Assembly (NCBI GenBank): GCA_951812305.1
Contig: CATOSB010000008.1
Location: forward strand, 558,001-622,000
Length of the DNA: 64,000 nucleotides
DNA from: an uncultured Paracoccaceae bacterium
GTDB lineage: Bacteria; Pseudomonadota; Alphaproteobacteria; Rhodobacterales; Rhodobacteraceae
Direction of reading: 5' to 3'
This document shows, piece by piece, positions 59,442 to 64,000 of this stretch; position 1 is the first letter of the stretch, and each line of letters begins with the position of its first letter. The notes under the pieces are model-generated. The model was not told the DNA's origin. It ran no database searches and saw nothing but the letters and a program-made list of their open reading frames with translations. The position numbers and the translations under genes are program-made.

Positions 59442-60174
59442 CCCAACACTTACCCGCGCCTTTCTGGCGGGCGGCACCATCAAGGCACGACGCATCGTGC
59501 AGATCGGTACCGCCGACGGCGCTGTGATCCAGGCCGACGCCGACAGCGATACCACGATCGCCGAGCGCCCGATCGGCATCTCCTCCGAGGTCAACACAGC
59601 GTCCGGCGCGACGGTGGATGTCCACCTCGCCGGCATTGCCCTCTGCGTGGCGGGCGGTGCGGTCACGCGCGGCGCGTCGGTCAAGGCCGATGCCAGCGGC
59701 AAGGCGGTCGCAACCGAAACCGGGAACGATTTTGTGGTCGGCATTGCCCTGACCTCCGCCGCGGCGGACGGCGACATCATCCCGGTGCTGATCGCACCGC
59801 AGCGCATCTACATGATGGCGCGCGCGTTTACGGCCGGCGGGCCCATCGCGGCGCGACGCATCGTGCAGATCGGCACCGCCGATGGTGCGGTGATCCAGGC
59901 CGACGCCAGCAGCGATACCACGATCGCCGAGCGCCCGATCGGCATCTCCTCCGAGGTCAACACAGCGTCCGGCGCGACGGTGGATGTCCACCTCGCCGGG
60001 ACCGCCCTCTGCGAGGCGGGCGGTGCGGTCGCGCGCGGTGCCAGCCTAAAGGCCGATGCCGACGGCAAGGCGGTCGCAACCACAACCGCGAAAGACTTCG
60101 TTGTCGGCATCGCCCTCACCGCGGGCGCGGACGGTGCCATCATCCAGGTGCTGGTCGCACCGCAACGGATCTGA
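59434..60174 (+). CDS. Capsid decoration-like protein, tandem duplicate (DUF2190)
   Basis: 246 residues made of two nearly identical halves of about 122 residues. Each holds RRIVQIGTADGAVIQADA, SDTTIAERPIGISSEVNTAS, a repetitive beta fold typical of DUF2190 capsid decoration proteins. The DNA repeat has a period of 366 bp (for example 59488 and 59854). The first gene copy apparently fused to the second at IAPQRIYMMARAF. Overlaps the protease end. Confidence 0.8.
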   Translation: MHNPTLTRAFLAGGTIKARRIVQIGTADGAVIQADADSDTTIAERPIGISSEVNTASGATVDVHLAGIALCVAGGAVTRGASVKADASGKAVATETGNDFVVGIALTSAAADGDIIPVLIAPQRIYMMARAFTAGGPIAARRIVQIGTADGAVIQADASSDTTIAERPIGISSEVNTASGATVDVHLAGTALCEAGGAVARGASLKADADGKAVATTTAKDFVVGIALTAGADGAIIQVLVAPQRI

Positions 60175-60185
60175 GGAGACAGCAG

Positions 60186-61139
60186 ATGCCCGACCCAATC
60201 CCCCATCCCGGCTCGGCCTATCCGGTCGACGAGACGCGCACCGGCATTGCGATAGGGTACCGCAACCCGGCCTACATCGCCGATCTGGTGCTGCCGCGTG
60301 TCACGGTGCCCTTGCGGACCTACCGCTACACCGCTTATCCGCTGGCCGAAAGCTACACGCTTCCCGACACGCGGATCGGGCGGCGCTCGGACCCCACGAC
60401 CGTACACCTGAGTGCGACCGAGATGGCCGGCATGGTCACCGATTACGGTCTGCAGGACCTCATTCCGGACGATGACATCCGCAACATACCCCCCGGCGTC
60501 TCCGACCCGCGCGACCGCTCGGTGATGACACTGACCGACCTTCTGGCCATCGGGCGCGAGAAGCGCGTGGCCGATCTCGTCCTGAACGCCGCCACATATG
60601 CCGACACCAACAAGGTGACGCTGGGGGTCAACGACCAGTGGTCGGCTGACCACGCCCATTCCGATCCGGTCGATGATATTCTCAAGGCGATCGACGCGAT
60701 GATCGTGGCGCCCACGCATCTTGCCATGGGTTCTTCGGTCTGGCTGAAGCTCAGATCGCACAAGAAGATCGCCAAGGCGGTCAACGCGACCTCGGGCGAT
60801 GTCGCCATCGCCGCGCGGCGCGCCATTGCCGATCTCTTCGAACTTGAGGACATCGTCGTCGGACAGAGCCGGATCAACACCGCCGCGCAAGGCCAGCCGC
60901 CAACGCTCGCCCGCATCTGGGGCAAGTCGGCGCTGCTCTATCGCCGGTCGCCCGCGCCTGATCCCATGGGCGCACCGCAACTGGGTGTGACCGCGGGCTA
61001 TCGTGGTCTTGAGGTCTATTCCCGATTCGAGGGTGCGCGCGGCGCACGCGGGCTGCACCGCATCCGCGTGGTCGACAGCTGCGAGGAGCGGATTCTGGCC
61101 CCTGCGGCCGGCTATCTTATCAAAGACGCCGTGGCGTAA
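60186..61139 (+). CDS. Phage major capsid protein
   Basis: 317 residues. NPAYIADLVLPRVTVPLRTYRYTAYPLAESYTLPDTRIGRRSDPTTVHLS, then REKRVADLVLNAATYA and AAGYLIKDAV match HK97-fold capsid proteins found in Mu-like phages after the decoration gene. Likely the most abundant virion protein. Confidence 0.85.
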   Translation: MPDPIPHPGSAYPVDETRTGIAIGYRNPAYIADLVLPRVTVPLRTYRYTAYPLAESYTLPDTRIGRRSDPTTVHLSATEMAGMVTDYGLQDLIPDDDIRNIPPGVSDPRDRSVMTLTDLLAIGREKRVADLVLNAATYADTNKVTLGVNDQWSADHAHSDPVDDILKAIDAMIVAPTHLAMGSSVWLKLRSHKKIAKAVNATSGDVAIAARRAIADLFELEDIVVGQSRINTAAQGQPPTLARIWGKSALLYRRSPAPDPMGAPQLGVTAGYRGLEVYSRFEGARGARGLHRIRVVDSCEERILAPAAGYLIKDAVA

Positions 61140-61154
61140 CGGGTGGGGTGAGAG

Positions 61155-61373
61155 ATGACGCAGCGGAAACCGGCCAAACAGACGACGACCCCCGCGAAGG
61201 ATCCTCCGGGTGCCGGGACTGACAAAACGGTCCGCGTCCGGCTGACCACGCCGGTGCAGATCGACCGGGTCCGCCATGAGACCGGAGCCATTCTGGACAT
61301 GGTGCCGGGCATCGCCGACGGCCTGATCGCCGACGGCGCGGCGGTTCCCGCCGAGGCAGAGGATGAGGTATGA
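61155..61373 (+). CDS. Small head protein
   Basis: 72 residues; basic/Thr-rich start, then VRVRLTTPVQIDRVRHETGAILDMVPGIADGLIADGAAV, a segment also found at the end of head modules (Mu gp35-like region). Overlaps the next gene by ATGA. Confidence 0.65.
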   Translation: MTQRKPAKQTTTPAKDPPGAGTDKTVRVRLTTPVQIDRVRHETGAILDMVPGIADGLIADGAAVPAEAEDEV

Positions 61374-61819
61374 GGCCGACCCGTTACGCGACCCGCGCCG
61401 ATCTGGTGGCGCGCTTCGGGTCTTGCGAGATCGGCGATCTGGCTGACGAGGACATGGACGGGCGCGACGATCCGGGCCGCATTGACGCGGTCCTGGCGGA
61501 TGTCTCCGCCGAGATCGACGCGGCCCTGGCGCGGGCCTGGGATCTGCCGCTGGAAGGCCCCGGCCCCTGGCCGGCGCTGACCGCGGCGGCCTGCGATCTG
61601 GCGCGGCTCAGGCTCTATGACGAGGCACCGCCCGAAGGCGTGATCGCCCGCGCCCGCGCGGCGCGCTCGGCGCTGCGCGGGTTGGTCGATGGCAAGAGCG
61701 CGCTGCTTGACGCCGCCAGTTCCATCGTGGCGCGCCGCGAGGAGACGCTGATCTCTGTGCGGGGGCCGTCTGCGGTGATCGCCGTCGCCCTGGGCCGTGG
61801 CGCACCGGGGGAGTGCTGA
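61370..61819 (+). CDS. Head-tail connector (Mu gp36-like, DUF1320)
   Basis: 149 residues. RYATRADLVARFGSCEIGDLAD and DAVLADVSAEIDAALARAWDLPL.GPGPWPALTAAACDLARLRLYD are the DUF1320 pattern. Joins head to tail. Confidence 0.85.
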   Translation: MRPTRYATRADLVARFGSCEIGDLADEDMDGRDDPGRIDAVLADVSAEIDAALARAWDLPLEGPGPWPALTAAACDLARLRLYDEAPPEGVIARARAARSALRGLVDGKSALLDAASSIVARREETLISVRGPSAVIAVALGRGAPGEC

Positions 61820-61820
61820 C

Positions 61821-62414
61821 ATGGCCGGTGCCGGCGTCAGGATCGATCTGGAGTGGGACGATGCGGAGGTCCGGGGGGCGCTCACGCGGATGGAGCGCGT
61901 CGCGGAGGACCCGCGCGCGGTCTTTGACGAGATCGGCGCCATGCTCGTGGCGACGGTCGCGCGGCGCTTTGAGACCGGGACCGGCCCGGATGGCAAAAAA
62001 TGGCCACCCTCGAAACGCGCCGGTCGGGACGGCGGGCAGACACTTGTCAAATCCGGGCGTCTGGGATCGTCGGTCACCCACCGCGTCGACGCGACCGGCG
62101 TCGATGTCGGCACCAATGTCATCTATGCCGCGATCCACCAGTTCGGCGGCACCATCAAACAGAAGGCCCGCCGCCAGACGCTGGCCTTCCGCCGCGTGAA
62201 GACCGCCTCGGGTGCCTATGTGATGCGCTTTGCCTCGCGCAAGAGTACCCGGGCGCGCAAGGCGGGCACGGTACGTGTGGCATTCGCCGAAATCGGCGCC
62301 CGCGAGATCGCCATGCCGGCCCGGCCCTTCCTGGGGCTTGATGCGTCTGATCGCGATGCGGTGCTGGAGATTGCGGCGCGTGCGATCAGCCGGGCCGCAG
62401 GAGCCACGTCATGA
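61821..62414 (+). CDS. Virion morphogenesis protein (Mu gpG-like)
   Basis: 197 residues. KWPPSKRAGRDGGQTLVKSGRLGSSVTHRVDATGVDVGTNVIYAAIHQFGGTI is the phage virion morphogenesis core. Start at 61821 (MAGAGVRID). The C-terminal PARPFLGLDASDRDAVLEIA is also conserved. Confidence 0.87.
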   Translation: MAGAGVRIDLEWDDAEVRGALTRMERVAEDPRAVFDEIGAMLVATVARRFETGTGPDGKKWPPSKRAGRDGGQTLVKSGRLGSSVTHRVDATGVDVGTNVIYAAIHQFGGTIKQKARRQTLAFRRVKTASGAYVMRFASRKSTRARKAGTVRVAFAEIGAREIAMPARPFLGLDASDRDAVLEIAARAISRAAGATS

Positions 62415-62923
62415 CCCGGCTGGAGACACCCCACACCGCACCCGATCCGGGCCTGCTGATCTGCGATGCGCTGACCGAGCATCTGGCACCGCTCGCCGGT
62501 CCCGGCCGTCCGTTTCGCCGCGTGATCGGCTTGCTGGATGCGGCGGCCGAGACCACGCTCAAACCACCCGTCCTGGCGGTGGTGCCGGCGGCGTTTTCCG
62601 CCGGACCCAACCGCACCGGCCGGGCCGGCGCGCTGCAAGAGGTCACGCTGACCATCGCCACCACGATCCTGATCGCCGCCCCGGACGATCCGCGCGGCAG
62701 GAAGACCCGATCCCGGGGCCGCCTGGCGGAGCTTCTGGGCCCGGTGCGCAGGCGGCTTCTCGGCTGGTGCCCCGACCCCTGCGCCGGTGTTCCGGGCCGC
62801 CCGGCCCCGCTGGCGCTGGTCTCCGGGCGTTTGCTGGAGATCGAGGCCGGACGCGTGGTCTGGCAGGACGAATGGGCGGCCAAATACTGGATACATGCCC
62901 AGCCACCAGAGGATACATTATGA
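62411..62923 (+). CDS. Tail terminator-like protein (Mu gp37-like, DUF1834)
   Basis: 170 residues, ATGA overlap with the previous gene. FRRVIGLLDAAAETTLKPPVLAVVPAAFSAG and GALQEVTLTIATTILI fit DUF1834. Position between morphogenesis protein and tail tube is as in Mu-like phages. Confidence 0.68.
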   Translation: MTRLETPHTAPDPGLLICDALTEHLAPLAGPGRPFRRVIGLLDAAAETTLKPPVLAVVPAAFSAGPNRTGRAGALQEVTLTIATTILIAAPDDPRGRKTRSRGRLAELLGPVRRRLLGWCPDPCAGVPGRPAPLALVSGRLLEIEAGRVVWQDEWAAKYWIHAQPPEDTL

Positions 62924-63708
62924 TCAGCAATCATCGAGACAACATCATCGTCGGGGCGGGAGATTTATATTTCGCGCCCCTTGAACCCGGCGGGGCCCTG
63001 GGCGCGGAGCGCCATCTCGGCCATGTCAGCCAGGCCACGCTCGCCATTCAGGAGGAGCGCGTCACGGTGCAATCCTCCTCGGGCCCGCCGCGCACGCTGG
63101 TCGATGCCGTCCGCTCGGTCACCCGCACCATCACGATGACCTTGAACGACATGTCGCTCGCCAACCTTGCCGCCTTTCTCGGCTCGGACGCCGCCCTGCC
63201 GCGCCCGGAGGAGGCGGTCAAGGATGACGAGATCGCCGTGGCCGCGATCGAGACCGGGCCCTGCTACGGCCTGCCAGGCGCGCGCGGACGCAAGGTCAAG
63301 GATCTGGTGGTCTACAAGGCGAAAAACAAGGCCGGCACCAAGCTGGCGGTCGGCACCCATTACCGCGCCGAGGAGAGTCACGGCCGCCTCCGGCTCCTGC
63401 AATCCGACGGCGGTGCCGCAAACGGCGATACGCTCTATGCCAGCTACACCGTGACCAAAGGCGAGCGCCTGGCGATCGACCACCCGCAACCGGTGCGCGG
63501 CGCGCTGCGCTATATCGAGCTCTCGCCCGATATCGTCCCTGACAGCCATGGGCGGCATTACTACGCGCCGCTCGTCTCGCTGCGCCCCGCCGGCGATCTG
63601 TCGCTCATCGGTCAGGATATCCAGGGACTGCAGATCGCCGCGCTCATCCTCCAGCCGGCGGATTGCGGCGCCGCCCTCATCGTCGATGGAGAGCCCCTTG
63701 GCACGTAA
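62920..63708 (+). CDS. Major tail tube protein
   Basis: 262 residues from MISNHRDNIIVGAGDLYFAPLEPGG. The LGHVSQATLAIQEERVTVQSSSGPPRTLVDAVRS and TITMTLNDMSLANLAAFLG blocks are typical of tube proteins of long non-contractile tails. No sheath gene precedes it, so a siphophage is favoured. Confidence 0.82.
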   Translation: MISNHRDNIIVGAGDLYFAPLEPGGALGAERHLGHVSQATLAIQEERVTVQSSSGPPRTLVDAVRSVTRTITMTLNDMSLANLAAFLGSDAALPRPEEAVKDDEIAVAAIETGPCYGLPGARGRKVKDLVVYKAKNKAGTKLAVGTHYRAEESHGRLRLLQSDGGAANGDTLYASYTVTKGERLAIDHPQPVRGALRYIELSPDIVPDSHGRHYYAPLVSLRPAGDLSLIGQDIQGLQIAALILQPADCGAALIVDGEPLGT

Positions 63709-64000
63709 ACCCGCAAAACCCCGAAAACCCCGAAAAGCACGAAACATCACACCAAAGCCCGCCCCGGCATCCGATGCCAAGGCGCTCGAGATCCTCGATC
63801 CCGATATCGCGCTCGAGGTGGCCGATCCGGACACCGGGAAACCGGTGCAGATCACGGTGCGCGAGTTCCGGTTCCGCGAGGGGCTCGAGATCCGCGCGCT
63901 GGCCGGGCCGCTGATTGCCGACCTGGCGGCACAAGTGGGCGACGAGGCCGAGCCTTCGGGCGGCGTGGTAGAGGCGGCGCTTGCCGCTCATGGCGATCTC
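63686..64000 (+). CDS. Tail assembly chaperone-like protein, 3' end outside window
   Basis: First 105 residues. A basic Lys/Arg/Pro opening, then LEILDPDIALEVADPDTGKPVQITVREFRFREGLEIRALAGPLIADL. The position after the tail tube and the domain fit a tail assembly chaperone. ATG at 63686 is in frame with a TTG at 63698. Runs off the window edge. Confidence 0.7.
   Translation, partial: MESPLARKPAKPRKPRKARNITPKPAPASDAKALEILDPDIALEVADPDTGKPVQITVREFRFREGLEIRALAGPLIADLAAQVGDEAEPSGGVVEAALAAHGDL

Larger units (their letters stand above)
33081..64000. mobile_element. Mu-like transposable siphophage, right side beyond window
   Basis: A prophage with MuA and MuB homologues, DUF3164, GemA, Mor-like activator, Mu gp25-gp29-type packaging genes, gpF-like head protein, Mu I protease, capsid, gp36/gp37-type connectors, gpG-like morphogenesis protein and a long-tail tube protein. 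There is no sheath gene in the window, so a siphophage is likely. It begins at the broken trbB gene and is cut by the window end within tail genes. The exact terminal dinucleotide cannot be fixed without the other end; candidate TG steps lie between 33081 and 33095. Confidence 0.88.

Noticed and set aside
59808..61277. 489-codon minus-strand frame opposite decoration and capsid genes
   Set aside because: Shadow; the plus-strand genes match known head proteins and follow operon spacing.
1..64000. tRNA, rRNA or CRISPR array
   Set aside because: No cloverleaf-like segments, rRNA signatures or regularly spaced repeats were seen on reading both strands; a covariance search was not possible.

Overview
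The window looks like high-GC alphaproteobacterial DNA, most likely from a Rhodobacterales (roseobacter-type) bacterium. The reasons are the GC-rich tra/trb conjugation genes, the Mu-like siphophage protein set and the exopolysaccharide genes next to an IS-rich plasmid-like region. A plasmid, chromid or integrated conjugative element is the likely replicon; no replication gene is visible to decide.

Region 1 (1-13.9 kb) is a decayed, lower-GC, insertion-rich zone. It holds the end of a sugar transferase, a Wzc-type tyrosine autokinase, a GDSL esterase autotransporter and a type I restriction methylase whose neighbours (an HTH gene and hsdS) are both cut by insertion sequences. Elements seen: an intact IS4-type element with a 10-bp target duplication plus a solo copy of its end, an IS66-type element, an IS982-type element with a passenger gene, an IS630-type element, and fragments of IS5, IS110 and IS256 elements.

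Region 2 (13.98-33.1 kb, all on the minus strand except one toxin-antitoxin pair) is a tightly overlapping tra/trb cluster. It encodes TraC/D-like, TraF, TraG, TraB, a Toprim protein, a muramidase, a muramidase-TrbL fusion, TrbI, F, L, J, E, H, a DUF2726 protein, TrbG, TrbC and TrbB. It is probably dead as a transfer system: trbE carries a frameshift, trbB has lost its 5' end, and no relaxase or TrbD is visible. A BrnT/BrnA pair sits inside it on the opposite strand.

Region 3 (33.1 kb to beyond the window end) is a Mu-like transposable siphophage that appears to have inserted into trbB. Its layout is unusual. The transposition and early genes (MuA, MuB, DUF3164, GemA, Mor-like activator) lie in the centre and read left. 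Terminase, portal and minor head genes also read left, towards the trbB junction. Protease, capsid and tail genes read right. A divergent repressor/Cro-type switch with a 20-bp inverted-repeat operator lies at 52.2 kb.

The main discovery candidate is regulatory. A perfect 16-bp palindrome (GCGGACCATGGTCCGC) occurs four times, only in phage intergenic gaps. In each case a -10-like hexamer lies exactly 23 bp away, facing the late operons: terminase/portal, dam methylase, a small ORF ahead of an accessory gene, and, bidirectionally, lysis and capsid. This looks like a late regulon driven by a Mor/C-type activator, with the 41.5-41.8 kb Mor-like protein as the obvious candidate. The dam leader can also hide its own ribosome-binding site, recalling the com/mom control of phage Mu. 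Further signals are three copies of TGTTCGCCGGCGAACA inside a ParB/LmbU-like gene in two reading frames, three independently promoted plus-strand cassettes that share a duplicated 102-bp promoter segment, and candidate anti-defence or accessory genes (Acb2-like, DUF6765, membrane-anchored dCTP-deaminase-like).
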